A DNA stretch of 64,000 nucleotides, from assembly GCA_033297075.1 (NCBI GenBank), contig MU858064.1:1-64000 (forward strand), read 5' to 3'. Source of the DNA: Rhypophila decipiens (Eukaryota; Ascomycota; Sordariomycetes; Sordariales; Naviculisporaceae). The position numbers were made by a program, and so were the translations under genes. Within the stretch, counting starts at the first letter, position 1. Each line of letters begins with the position of its first letter. Below the pieces are notes generated by a model that worked only from the letters and a program-made list of their open reading frames with translations, was not told where the DNA came from and did no database searches. Below, one piece after another: positions 54,030 to 64,000 of the stretch.

Positions 54030-55541
54030 TTACTCGGACGCCTTCTTCCTGCTCTTCATAAAATCCCGAATGGGCTCATGCTTCTTGGCAAAGAACATCT
54101 GGCGCGCGTCATCCCTCCAGGCTGACACACCCACCTCGTCGGCGTAGTTGGCAATGGCCAGATACTCGTCGGGGTTCTCAAAGTCCTTGAAGAGAAACCC
54201 GGGCGTCGCCGTTATGCGATCGTTTTCCAGTTGCCAGAGCTTGATCTGATCGACTACCGTGGGCGGGAGGACGGCGGCGATCATGCGGTCCCGAGCAAAG
54301 TTCCTCATCTCTTGGTGTGCGTGTGACCCAAGGTAACTGATTATCTGGTCAGCCGTGATGCCAAAGCTTATGGCCCTGCGGATGGACTCGCGCGTGAGAC
54401 GGGCAGAGACGAGGCCGGGATAGTACGACTCTAGGTTGGTGAAGAGGGAGAGGACGGCAATTTGCAAAGGCGACCTCGTGTAGGCGTAAATTCTGTTATT
54501 CGTCTCGACGATTATTCCCTCCTGCCTGCTTGATGGTTTGGAAACACCGCCGAGCGAAGACACGTCATCGCTTGTGCCAGCTGCGATGGCGGAGAATCCA
54601 GACGAGACGGATCGCAGGGGCGAGATGGAGCTTGTAAGAGTTGTCACGAGGCGCGTCGGATAGTACTGGCGCGGCATGCGTGGGTTGATGTAGATGAGGC
54701 CAAAATCGATAAGAGCGGGAAGCATATTGCGGCGCGCCTCGGTCAATGCATCTGCGTCGTAGGGTCGGCCGAGCTGAAGGGAGGCGAGCATGAATAGAAA
54801 GGAGAGCATATCGACACTTGGAGAAGAAGAGCCCGAGGCGCGTTCTGCACGTTCCGCCATGTCGAGCCAAAGGAGGAGCAAGGTCCAGACCTGGGCGTTG
54901 GTTTTCTGGAGAAGAAAGGTAAACCCGGGCTTGGTAATACCCATTCTGTTTGTGCCAGGGCGGGCTTTGACGAGGTGGCCCTCCAGAAGCAGCCTCTTGA
55001 CGCTCGGCGCAGGGCCACTGCGATGGGCCCCGGTCGAGCCCCCGTCGTCCAATCCTCCCACGCTGTTGACCACATAGTGCAGTATCTCCTCCCATTTTTT
55101 GGTGCTGTACTTGTCGAGCGAGTCGATGGTTATCTCGGCATCGACGGGCGAGGTGCTCGGGATGCCAAATGTCCGGTGGTCGCCACCGCTTTCCAACGCC
55201 CGTCGCAAGCTCTTTTGGAAATTTGTCGATAATTGCACAACATTGGGGTTTCCTTTGCCGTGGCCTGTGATTTGGACAATCGAGAGGGAGCGGAGAGTCG
55301 CCAACGCGTAGTCGCGAGCTCGTCTGCTATCTGGTCGGACCCAAACATCGAGCTTGGAGACGGGGATGGGACCGGGCATGCAAAGCAGCGCCTGCACAAA
55401 CGATTGAGCCAGCGGGGAAAGAATCTGGCGAAAGATGGCAAACGACGTACTGGGCTGCAGATATAGCTTTCTAAGAGTGGCACCCGACAGTTTCTCCAGG
55501 TAGTCGGAAAGTTGGTACGAGGGTTCTGCTTGGTACGCCAT
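54030..55541 (-). CDS. tfb2: TFIIH subunit Tfb2 / p52 (503 aa)
   Basis: Core subunit of general transcription and DNA-repair factor IIH. In yeast and man it regulates the XPB/Ssl2 helicase and binds the small subunit Tfb5/p8. The intact single-exon gene starts at ATG 55541. The N-terminus (SDYLEKLSGATLRKLYLQPS) and QALLCMPGPIP are family-typical, as are FTFLLQKTNAQVWTLLLLWL (~206-225), MLSFLFMLASLQLGRPYD, RFFPTRL-like YYPTRLVTTL, and the C-terminal segment TADQIISYLGSHAHQEM and LPPTVVDQIKLWQLENDRI. Length fits the family (about 450-520 aa). It is divergent from the thioesterase gene, with 349 bp between start codons. Nuclear, essential in yeast. Confidence 0.95.
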   Translation of the reverse strand: MAYQAEPSYQLSDYLEKLSGATLRKLYLQPSTSFAIFRQILSPLAQSFVQALLCMPGPIPVSKLDVWVRPDSRRARDYALATLRSLSIVQITGHGKGNPNVVQLSTNFQKSLRRALESGGDHRTFGIPSTSPVDAEITIDSLDKYSTKKWEEILHYVVNSVGGLDDGGSTGAHRSGPAPSVKRLLLEGHLVKARPGTNRMGITKPGFTFLLQKTNAQVWTLLLLWLDMAERAERASGSSSPSVDMLSFLFMLASLQLGRPYDADALTEARRNMLPALIDFGLIYINPRMPRQYYPTRLVTTLTSSISPLRSVSSGFSAIAAGTSDDVSSLGGVSKPSSRQEGIIVETNNRIYAYTRSPLQIAVLSLFTNLESYYPGLVSARLTRESIRRAISFGITADQIISYLGSHAHQEMRNFARDRMIAAVLPPTVVDQIKLWQLENDRITATPGFLFKDFENPDEYLAIANYADEVGVSAWRDDARQMFFAKKHEPIRDFMKSRKKASE

Positions 55542-55890
55542 CCTTGCTGTCGCCCGAGTGCGGTGTTGCGGAATCTTCTTGGAGAAGAGTGAGGACTGGG
55601 ATGCCGTCCCAGTGCTAACAAGCTAAGATTGGTGGGGCCGCCGATAAGACTGGGGGACAATATGCCGATAAGGATTCGCAGGTGAATCCACCACCTCGTT
55701 TGCTTTTTGCCAACTGGCAGGCAGCTGTCAACCAAAGTCAATTCACAGTCCCGTCTTGCCTGCTTCAGTCCGAGGTGGGTAAACCGCTGCCAGGTCACCA
55801 TTGTTGACAGGCGGACATCAACACAAGCCATTGACTGCACATTTGCCATTTAACTCACCTCACCAGCATCGGACCGCCTCAACGCTCAAA
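55542..55890. promoter_or_regulatory. Shared divergent promoter, Tfb2 / thioesterase
   Basis: Only 349 bp separate the two start codons, so both promoters and leaders must lie here. No obvious TATA box was seen for either gene, as is common for housekeeping fungal promoters. Confidence 0.55.
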
Positions 55891-57109
55891 ATGATGAGGA
55901 GATCTATAATCAGCAAGATAGCGTCGGGTCGCCCAGCGTCTTGCACCGCTTTGCGTTCATTCTCTCATACTATCTCTCGACTCTCTCGTGCCACCAGCTC
56001 GCCACTCGCAGTTTCAAAGTTTGTGGACATTGTATGCGCATTTCCGTGTATTCCATCCACATTTCTGCCATGGCCGTCAGAGCTCACTAATCTCATCCAT
56101 ACTGCTATCATAGGTGTTGGGTTCCTTCTTGCGGCAGTCTGGGCTCGAGAAAACCCTGCTGCAGCCCTTGAAACTTCTCAATTCTGATAATAAAACTATG
56201 AGGCCATCAGGTGTATGTCGCCCGTCGTTCTGAACATTTCTCTGAGGGCCACAGCTCACCGCCTTAACCTCATTTTAGCTCCGAAACGTACAAGCCGAAC
56301 CAGGCCGCGTGACCTTTGAGCTGATCATCGACCACCGTCACACTGTAAGTTTCACCAGAGAGCATTTACCAAGAATCCCAGCTGATGAAGCGCCCAGAAT
56401 CGGCTGAACATTCTGCATGGCGGCACAATTGCCAGCATGGTTGACTTTGGTGGTTCGCTAGCCGTCGCCTCCATGGGTCTCTATTCCACAGGCGTCTCGA
56501 CCGACTTGAATGTTAGCTACCTCGGGAGTGGGGGAGTTGTTGGGGATGTTGTCAAGGTCGAGGCACGATGTGACAAGCGTATGTTCTTCGCAACACTCCT
56601 CCTTTTCGATGGCCTACTAACGCGGATACTCGTATCCTTGTAGTGGGCAAGAATTTAGCATACACCTCGGTTACATTTACAAACGACAAAGGAGAACTTG
56701 TTGCAAGAGGGAGTCACACCAAGTAAGACGGCCCTCCCCAGAACCCAGCTTCGTCGTGGCTAACCGCCCAATCTGCTCATCCACCAGGTTCATCAAAGTC
56801 GCCCACCAATCCCAACATGACATTGGCGGGCCCTACAACATACCGGCACCAGTTCGAAGACTTGTAAACCAACAAACGTCAACCACCCCTAAGGTGGAAG
56901 ATCTTGCGACGGAGGAGAATAAAGCCGAGGAGCAAAGTGTAGAGGGCCCCGAGGGCAACGGAAAGTCGACTAACGAGCAAAGTATCGAGGATCCAGAGAG
57001 TAGCGGAAAGTCGACCGAAGAGCAAAGTGTCGACGGCCCCGAGGGCAACGGAAAGGAGGAGCAAAGTGTCGAGGATCCCGAGGCCAACGGAAAGTCGACC
57101 ACTAACTGA
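55891..57109 (+). CDS. Hotdog-fold thioesterase, 4HBT/ACOT13-like (295 aa, 6 exons)
   Basis: Exons 55891-56031, 56114-56212, 56279-56344, 56398-56578, 56644-56722 and 56788-57109, all joined in frame by GT...AG introns of 53-82 bp. The Arg/Ser-rich N-terminus (MMRRSIISKIASGR) looks like a mitochondrial presequence. The hotdog core runs from RVTFELIIDHRHTNRLNILHGG to LVARGSHTKF. HGGTIASMVDFGGSLA is the helix with the conserved HGG and Asp of ACOT13-type acyl-CoA thioesterases, which hydrolyse acyl-CoA to free acid and CoA. An acidic C-terminal tail of about 70 residues carries four copies of a 13-15 residue repeat (core EEQSVEDPEGNGKS), not usual for the family. Substrate length is unknown. 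Confidence 0.85.
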
Positions 57110-57621
57110 GATCCACCACAACGTCTCGCCACACACAGCTATCCCGGGAGCTCAAATACTTTCTGAAGGAATCTTTGAGACGAGGATACCAAATAATCCC
57201 CTCCCAGGTAAGGCTCGGGGATTATGGTATCATTGCTTCGTACGGATGAGCGAGCGGGCCATGCACCGTCCCTGTCACAGGCATTTTGTTTCATGGAACG
57301 CAAGGCAGTTGCCTTGAAGGATCCAATTGTAAGATTAAGCGTGATACACAACATCTGCAACGCCATTCTGTAACTTGGTCACCAAAGTCACAGGGAATTG
57401 AAAGAACATGACCGAAGAGGAATAGCAGTGAGTCAAGTCTTTGAATACCTCTTGCCATTGAACCTTGATGGCTGATATCGGTTTATCGAATGTACAAAAC
57501 AACGTGACGTCATCTCATTCGAGTCTCCAATCATACGATTCAATTTGGTTCCACTCCTTGACATAGCTGTCAAGTCCTTACTTAAGCATAAACTGTCCGC
57601 CATTTGTCAAGCCACCATTCA
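57110..57621. other. Region between thioesterase gene and tRNA-Ala
   Basis: 3' flank of the thioesterase gene; nothing else seen. Confidence 0.4.
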
Positions 57622-57711
57622 GGGTGCATGGTCTAGTGGTATGATTTTCGCTTTGCATACTCCAGCAGTTGCTAATGTGAACGGTCCCCGGTTCGATCCC
57701 GGGTGCATCCA
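57622..57711 (+). tRNA. tRNA-Ala(TGC) with an 18-nt intron
   Basis: Acceptor GGGTGCA pairs with TGCATCC and includes the G3-U70 pair that marks alanine tRNA; the discriminator is A. The D-arm has GGTCTAGTGGTATGA. The anticodon stem TTCGC/GTGAA encloses TTTGCA, then an 18-nt intron 3' of position 37. The T-arm is CCCGG-TTCGATC-CCGGG. Anticodon TGC reads GCA. Confidence 0.9.
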
Positions 57712-58669
57712 TATTTTTTTCCCCTCTGTCTTTGCTAGAATAAACAAGCTCAATACTTCTCCTATTGCTTTTTGTAATACTTGTCAACTTCAAGCGCCCT
57801 ACTTTTTTGCTTTTCCGGAAAACTATTCCGCGTACTGTAAGATATCCGGCGAGGTATCTCGGTTGGCTAAACAACTATTTACTTCTAACAGGTTTGGCAT
57901 CCAGCCTCAATCCTTACCCGCCTCGACGTCACAACACAACATTGGCAAACTTCATTATTAGCAAGACTCCCTAATGCAAGACTGTTTCCTGTGATTCCAC
58001 CTCCAAAACGCGGTTATTCAGACTGCCCATTGGCCCCCCATATATTAGGAGTTGAGAAGTGTCATGTATCTCCACAATCTGCAAATGTACGAAGCCCTTC
58101 GCCATGGAGGAGCTGACCAGACTTTTGGGCTAGGCCTTGGTTTCCATGTATCCGCAACCAATAGGACTAGGGATAATGAGTTATGTAGTCAAATTACACA
58201 TGGTCAAATGCACAGGTGATCAACGCTAGGATCTATCAGCACGATATACTCCACAATATGAGGTAAAACGTTCAAGTTGATGTTTTGGACTTTTATACGG
58301 ACTAGGCTCTGCCAAATGCACGCTTTCGATGGCGCTCCTGACTACGGGCGATGGCTCGTACTTGTGACTTGGCAAGCATGCACAGTCCGAATCCCGAGAA
58401 TTGTTCTCAAATAACTGGGAGCATCGAATATCAATCCCAAAACATCGGCCATCCACTCCGACAAGACTATGGTGGCGAGAGGAACCTTCTGAGTACAACG
58501 GCTCATATGAACAGCCCTGCCCACACTTTGTCAAATATGCAAGTCTTGCTAGCCGCTATCCACGACAGGTTAAAAAGTCCAGTCGAGTCCACCACTCAGT
58601 TGACATTCCCCTTTCGTGGCGGGGGAGGGGACAAGGTCGACAATCATTGGACCGTTCCGTCATCGGAAG
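57712..58669. other. Region between tRNA-Ala and the amine oxidase promoter
   Basis: A T-run just after the tRNA (57714-57720) fits a Pol III terminator. No gene seen in the remainder. Confidence 0.4.
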
Positions 58670-59125
58670 CCTCCGGGGCGGGGTGGATCCGGTTCGGGGG
58701 GCCATCGGGAATGCGGGGCAAGTTTTCTGATAGGGGGAGAGCTTACAGTATTACCTACAGTAAGTTGTCGGATGGAGCTTTTATCTTATCAGTGCCGTCT
58801 TGTCTTGGTGCTTCTTTGTTCAACCATGCATGCACTGCATGATACTACCGTACTACCAATTCCAATTGTCTGGATCTACCGTTTTGGACGCTTATCGTGC
58901 TTCTCATTCGCGAACCACGCGTCGGCTTCTTATCAATCGCGAATGGAGGGGCAAGCGAGATGGGGGACGGATGCTTGTGAGACGATGGCATGGAATTGGG
59001 GGGCAAGCGTGATCTGATTTACTTGAGAGTAACTGATAATTAGAACCTGTCTATGTAATCGGACTGGTTCTCCTCATTGTCCTCCCATCAGGTTATATAA
59101 CTGCTGGCCATTGTCCTCCCATCAG
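58670..59125 (+). promoter_or_regulatory. Amine oxidase promoter region
   Basis: TATATAA at 59094-59100 lies about 115 bp before the ATG and sits between two exact 17-bp copies of CATTGTCCTCCCATCAG (59075-59091, 59109-59125). Upstream are GATA motifs (CTGATAG at about 58727, CTGATAA at 59033) and GCGGGG motifs (58678-58683, 58713-58718). In filamentous fungi such motifs can bind the AreA/NIT-2 nitrogen regulator and the CreA carbon repressor. Regulation by nitrogen and carbon source is therefore plausible, by inference only. Confidence 0.4.
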
Positions 59126-59213
59126 TTCCATCCTGTCTCTCCTTTCAGATACCCAGGCAACAATCTTTCATCTGGAGACCTTTCACATCTTCAATCCCAA
59201 ATCAGTTGCAAAT

Positions 59214-61448
59214 ATGGGCGCCGCCGCAGAGATACCACACCCCTTCGACCCCCTTACCCTCGACGAGATCGAGATCGCCATCTCGACAGTCAAGAAGGCC
59301 CATGGAGAGGTCCGCTTCAATGTCGTGGCCCTGCAGGAGCCTCGCAAGGCCGAGATGACGGCATGGCTCGAGAACCCCGAGACGGCCCCCAGACCCAAGC
59401 GTATCGCCGACGTCGTCGTCATCGCCCCCGGTGGTAAGGTCTACGATGGCTTGGTTACTCTCGACGAGCCCAAGATCATCAGCTGGGTGGAAGCTGTGGG
59501 CGAGCAGCCCATTGTAAGTGCCTTGCCCATCTCCCAGCAAGTGTATCCTAGTTCTAACCCTTTTACCAGATCACAATGGAGGAGCTCCAGTTTGTCGAGC
59601 ACATCTGCCGCAAAGACCCCAAGGTCATCGAGCAATGCGTCATCAGCGGCATCAAGGAGGAGGACATGGACAAGGTGTACTGCGACCCCTGGACCATCGG
59701 CTACGACGAGCGCTTCGGCAGCGGCGTGCGTCTCCAACAGGCCCTGATGTACTACCGCCCCGAGCTCGACAACTGCCAGTACCAGTACCCGCTCGACTTC
59801 TGCCCCATCTTCGACGCCGACAAGAAGGAAATCATCGCCATCGACATCCCCAAGGTGCGGAGGCCGCTCAGCAAGGCCGCTGCCGTCGACTACCACCCTG
59901 CTGCCGTCGAGGCCCGGGGCGGATACCGCAACGACCTCAAGCCCATCAACATCACCCAGCCCGAGGGCGTCTCCTTCAACCTCAAGGGCAGAGAGATTGA
60001 GTGGCAGAATTGGAAGTTCCACATTGGTTTCAGCTACCGCGAAGGAATCGTGCTGAACAACATCACGTACAACGACAAGGGCACCGTCCGCCCCATCTTT
60101 TACAGACTCTCGCTGGCCGAGATGGTTGTTCCTTAGTAAGCTTCCCCTTTTCCCCCGGAACCCAACAATAACAACATCAGTGCCGCTAACAATTTTCCTC
60201 AGTGGCAACCCCGAGCACCCCCATCAGCGCAAGCACGCCCTCGACCAGGGCGAGTACGGCGCCGGCTACATGGCCAACTCGCTCTCCCTCGGATGCGACT
60301 GCAAAGGCTCGATCCACTACCTCGATGCGCACTTCCCCACCCAAGCCGGCGGTCTGCGCACCATCAAGAACGCCATCTGCATCCACGAAGAAGACGCGGG
60401 CATCCTCTTCAAACACACCGACTTCCGCGACGACAGCGTAATCGTCACCCGCGGCCGGAAGCTCATCGTCCAGCAAATCTTTACCGCCGCCAACTACGAA
60501 TACGTGGTCGCCTGGGTCTTCCACCAAGACGGCACCATCCAGCCGGAAATCAAGCTCACCGGAATCCTAAACACCTACTCGATGCTCCCCGACGAAGACA
60601 CCCACGGCTGGGGCACCCAGGTCTTCCCCTCCGTAAACGCCCACAACCACCAACATCTCTTTTGCCTGCGCATCGACGCGAACGTAGACGGTCCAAACAA
60701 TACAGTCTACCTCTCCGACGCGATGCCATCAGACGCACCAGTCGGCTCCCCCGAAAACTTTTACGGAAACGCCTTTTACAACCGCCGCACCAAGCTCTCC
60801 ACCACAGGCGAGGCAATGACCGACTACGACAGCAAGACGTCTCGCACCTGGGAGATTTGCAACCCCAACAAACTAAACCCTTACTCCAAGAAGCCAGTCT
60901 CTTACAAGCTCGTCTCCCGCGAGGCTCTCACTATGCTGCCCAAGCCCGGCAGTCTCGTCTGGAAACGCGCAGCCTTTGCCCGTCACGCCGTGCACGTCAC
61001 CCCGTACGCAGACGACCAGCTCTGGCCTGCGGGTCGCCACGTGCCTCAGACCTCGGGCGAGCCATCCAAGGGAATCACAGAGTGGATCGGCGACGGCTCG
61101 GCCTCCATCGACAACAAAGACATTGTACTGTGGCATACTTTTGGCGTGACGCATTTCCCTTCGCCCGAAGATTTCCCTGTCATGCCGGCCGAGCCGATGA
61201 TGCTGCTTTTGCGGCCGAGGAATTTCTTTGCCGGCAATCCGGTCATGGATGTCCCGCCTAGTTATGCTTCTACGCCGTCGCAGGTCCAGGCGGGCAAGGG
61301 CGCGTGGGAGGCGGCGGATGGGATGAGTAAGCTTGCTTTTGAGGATCGGGAGACGAATGGGCATGTCACCAAGGTGGAAGGAGAGGGTGGGAGTTGTTGC
61401 GGAACCTCAAGTGGGGTTAATGGGACTAATGGGGTGAATGGACATTAA
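59214..61448 (+). CDS. Copper amine oxidase (703 aa, 3 exons)
   Basis: Oxidises primary amines to aldehydes with release of ammonia and hydrogen peroxide, letting the fungus use amines as nitrogen source. Exons 59214-59513, 59570-60135 and 60203-61448; GTAAGT and GTAAGC donors. Key residues: the Asp in ALDQGEYGAGY (~303, catalytic base), the Tyr in TAANYEY (~387) that becomes the TPQ cofactor, the copper ligands in NAHNHQHLF (~436, 438) and the third His in FGVTHFPSPEDFP (~606). N-terminal DPLTLDEIEIA is the family's first small domain. The protein resembles the yeast peroxisomal methylamine oxidase, but the C-terminus (Gly/Asn/Cys-rich, ending VNGH) lacks an SKL-type signal. No signal peptide, so intracellular. 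Confidence 0.95.
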
Positions 61449-64000
61449 GGTGTGTGTCTTTTGGAATAGCGAGGAGTTTTTTTGATGGTGGTATCAAGTG
61501 ATTGTATGAGTGGGCGCTGGGCTTTTGTATACATGGTTGGGTAAAGGGGCAGACTGACCAGGAGGATACTGATGACCATTCTCTTTTCAGTTCTTTGGGG
61601 GTAAGTTTCATCTTCGAATTTTGCTTTCTTGTATCCAGTTCACATGTTATCCATCGTATTTGTTTTCAGACTTCAATACCATACTATGTCTTTAACTTCG
61701 GCCTGTGTCAGTCGTCGGCCTCTCAGCTTAACAGTTGAGTTAGGTACTCTTGGTGGTGTTGTTCATGTTTACTTCAAAAAGGGGTATCGACGCAGGTGTC
61801 CATGAGCATCAGAATAGTGTTTTGGGCAGGCCCTACATTAACCGCGGGCTTCACATAAGAAAGCCAAGTTTAATGTTGTAGTGTTTTGTATCCTGCCCAC
61901 TCATCGGTTGAGAATTTGATATACATCTTCTCCTTCTCAGCGCAACTCATTTCCGGCTATATATCATGTGAGCCAGATGCCAGCAGCATGTGGGAGAGTA
62001 AGAACAGGGAATAATATTGGCACGAACCAATGCAAGGCCACCAATTAAATCAGCAGAAGGACTACGGTAATAGTAGTATGGTGGTAGGCAAAGGCCCGAT
62101 TGACTTGAACGTGAATTAGAGCGTCACAATAGTACTACTCTCAACTACGAAACAAAAAACGCAAATCTAGATGTGAAAACGTTGCGTGAATCAACACAGT
62201 GCCACATAAGATAAATGGTTTCATCAACAACTTCCGCTCATAAGCGCCATCCCACATGGCCTTAATATAACAAGTTGCGAAAAGAGCCCGAGGAACAACT
62301 ACATAACTAGCTTATGGAAGACACACTTAAAAAAAAAGCAAGTGAGGCTCCGGCACCTTACTACGCATGCCGCAGCGTGCCTGGGATTATATTAGGGACG
62401 GAACTTCCCCACCCTTTCATAGACCTAGATATGTCTTTTTTGTATTCTTATGCTTCGCTGGCACATCGGCTCTTTATAATGATAAATCCACCGTCAGACA
62501 ATACCATTATATGTGAGGCCTCAATACGCTTTTCAGTCAATACAATAAAATGTTGCACAGCTGTGCACAAATTGTAATCACCCCAACAAATGTGCGGAAT
62601 TCCAGGTCAACAGTGTTTAACGGGAGGCCTCATAAATTAATACTAGCAAAACGAAAAATACCAATATGATCATGAATAGTGAATACCAAACCTGCCTTCT
62701 ATATGAGCCATCGAGTTCGTGATCTCGCAAGTTAATATACAACGCCGAGATCCATATGTATCAGCACACCTGCGCCGGCACGCGCTTGAAAATCGTTGTT
62801 TTAAGAAGAGGCGATATAAATCTATCTACCATATACGTACGTAGTAGACTTGTTAGTCACATGCTCACACTGCACTGTGCCAACCAACCACAAAAGAGCA
62901 CCTGATACAAAAGAGTCATGTGACCCGACTTAAATCATGTAAATCTCGTCGTAAAATCTAATCTGTGAATGCACTCCCAGCTCCTGAAAGCATCATGCCC
63001 ACAATATGTAGAGCTGTGTGAAACCGGCACCGTTCATGCACATTTCATCTCATGTCGGTTGCGCAAACAACCTGAAGTAAGGCTGTAGCAGGCAGCCTGG
63101 CCATATCGTAATGACACCGCCCTGCCATGATCACTAGATTCGCGCCTTGTATGTGCCTCAGGATGAAACTGGACGTAGTACTCGTGCGGTGAGTCATGAA
63201 ACTGGCCATCCTGATAGGTCAAAATACAGACCACTGGAAAATGATGGGGATTTCAAGATAATCACGTTGAATCATGTAGACACCGTGCTCATGAAAGACG
63301 GTGAGCCGCAGAGTGATCGAGATCTTCTCTCATCGTTTGGGATGGATGGCTGGTTCAAGATATTGCAGTTCAACCGGCAAGTATTGAGGCTGGTAAGCAA
63401 TGTTCCCCGAGACGACCCCGTCCAAGCCGGAACCATCCACTTGGACAAGGCAGGAAAGGGAGCGAGACAGAAAGTGTAACGGCTTTGGAGGTAGGCATAT
63501 GTAGGCTTACGCAGCCCTTTGGAGCAGAAGCCATCACGACCATCTGCTGCCTGTTTGTGCGCCGACCCATCAACCTACCACAAATCACCCGGGCACATCA
63601 AACAAAAGTACAAGAGAGGCTGACATGGCCGGATGAACTCTAGGCCAGTAAGAAGGGTATGACAAGGGTGGTTGTGAGTGTTCAAGTGTGTCTGTGTAAG
63701 GCGACCCCCACGGGCCGCAAGCCCGTCAGAATATCATGGACCATAGACGTGACCATTGAAGAAAAAGAATGAACAGAGAAAAGAAAAAAGAGCCATCGGT
63801 AACTCGACCTATCAGCTGGTCGAGGATGCCGCCTCTCTTTTCCAGTTGAGCAAGTCATGGCCCCAAGACAGGGCAGGCACTAAGACGGTGGTTTCAAAAT
63901 CACACCAAGAATGTATTCACTCCTTCACAGTGCGTCGAAACGACGTCCAACAAGTGGCCACTCGACCATATTGCTCCTTTTCATGAAGCCCATCCAGTGT
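61449..64000. other. Right-end region (2.5 kb), no gene recognised
   Basis: Only short frames on both strands. Part of it (61.9-62.9 kb) is AT-rich. No transposon ends, tRNA or conserved protein motif found. A gene may begin beyond the right edge. Confidence 0.4.

Noticed and set aside
59441..61261. Long alternative frames on both strands of the amine oxidase gene
   Set aside because: Compositional shadows (Val/Asp-rich or Arg/His-rich) of a GC-rich coding region.
63034..63234. Minus-strand frame with VQFHPEA, like a glutamine-amidotransferase segment
   Set aside because: Only seven residues match, with no Cys nucleophile motif or flanking homology; likely chance.

Overview
The window is nuclear DNA of a filamentous ascomycete, most likely Pezizomycotina and probably a Sordariomycete. 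The evidence is the short introns (about 55-190 bp, GTAWGT donors, CTAAC/CTGAC branch sites), a HET-domain gene, a Zn(II)2Cys6 regulator, a fungal-type copper amine oxidase, a DUF8035-like protein, two intron-bearing tRNA genes and LTR retroelements. No bacterial, CRISPR or organellar features are visible.

Left part, about 1-28 kb: accessory, repeat-rich and gene-poor. It opens with the 5' end of an LTR retrotransposon on the minus strand (LTR plus an open gag frame running off the left edge), followed by a 22-24 bp minisatellite. Next comes an array of four diverged paralogues of a large F-box protein family (genes A-D, 2.4-17.7 kb). Beyond the N-terminal F-box they share a set of blocks that I cannot assign to a named domain, the clearest ending in DWFAEY. 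A and B are intact, C is a pseudogene with three lesions, and D carries one frameshift in a T6 run. Between A and B lie a complete 414-bp TRIM/SMART-like element with target-site duplication and Pol III-like boxes, and a solo LTR with its own target-site duplication. From 17.7 to 28 kb there is decayed DNA with short coding-like tandem repeats, a DED1-type helicase fragment, four 12-bp telomere-like motifs (the first at 6.4 kb) and one more intact gene, a protein with two F-box/Cys-pair modules (23.7-25.5 kb).

Right part, about 28-64 kb: ordinary gene-bearing chromosome. In order: a Zn2Cys6 transcription factor whose zinc cluster is assembled through a 17-nt micro-exon (-); fumarylacetoacetase (-); an RNase H-like protein with Lys at an expected catalytic Glu (-); two hypothetical proteins (+); a five-exon short-chain dehydrogenase (-); a HET-domain protein (-); a DUF8035-like protein (-); tRNA-Ser(CGA) (-); a TANGO2/NRDE protein (+); TFIIH subunit Tfb2 (-), divergent from a hotdog thioesterase (+); tRNA-Ala(TGC) (+); and a copper amine oxidase (+). 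The last 2.5 kb show no recognisable gene.

Functional links are limited. Tfb2 and the thioesterase share a 349-bp divergent promoter. Fumarylacetoacetase (tyrosine/phenylalanine breakdown) and amine oxidase (amine nitrogen use) are catabolic, but they are far apart and not clustered with pathway partners. The most unusual content is the diverging F-box array with its private leader repeats and the small Pol III-like LTR element beside it. Coordinates of exons and motifs were read by eye; family assignments rest on recognised motifs, not on database searches.
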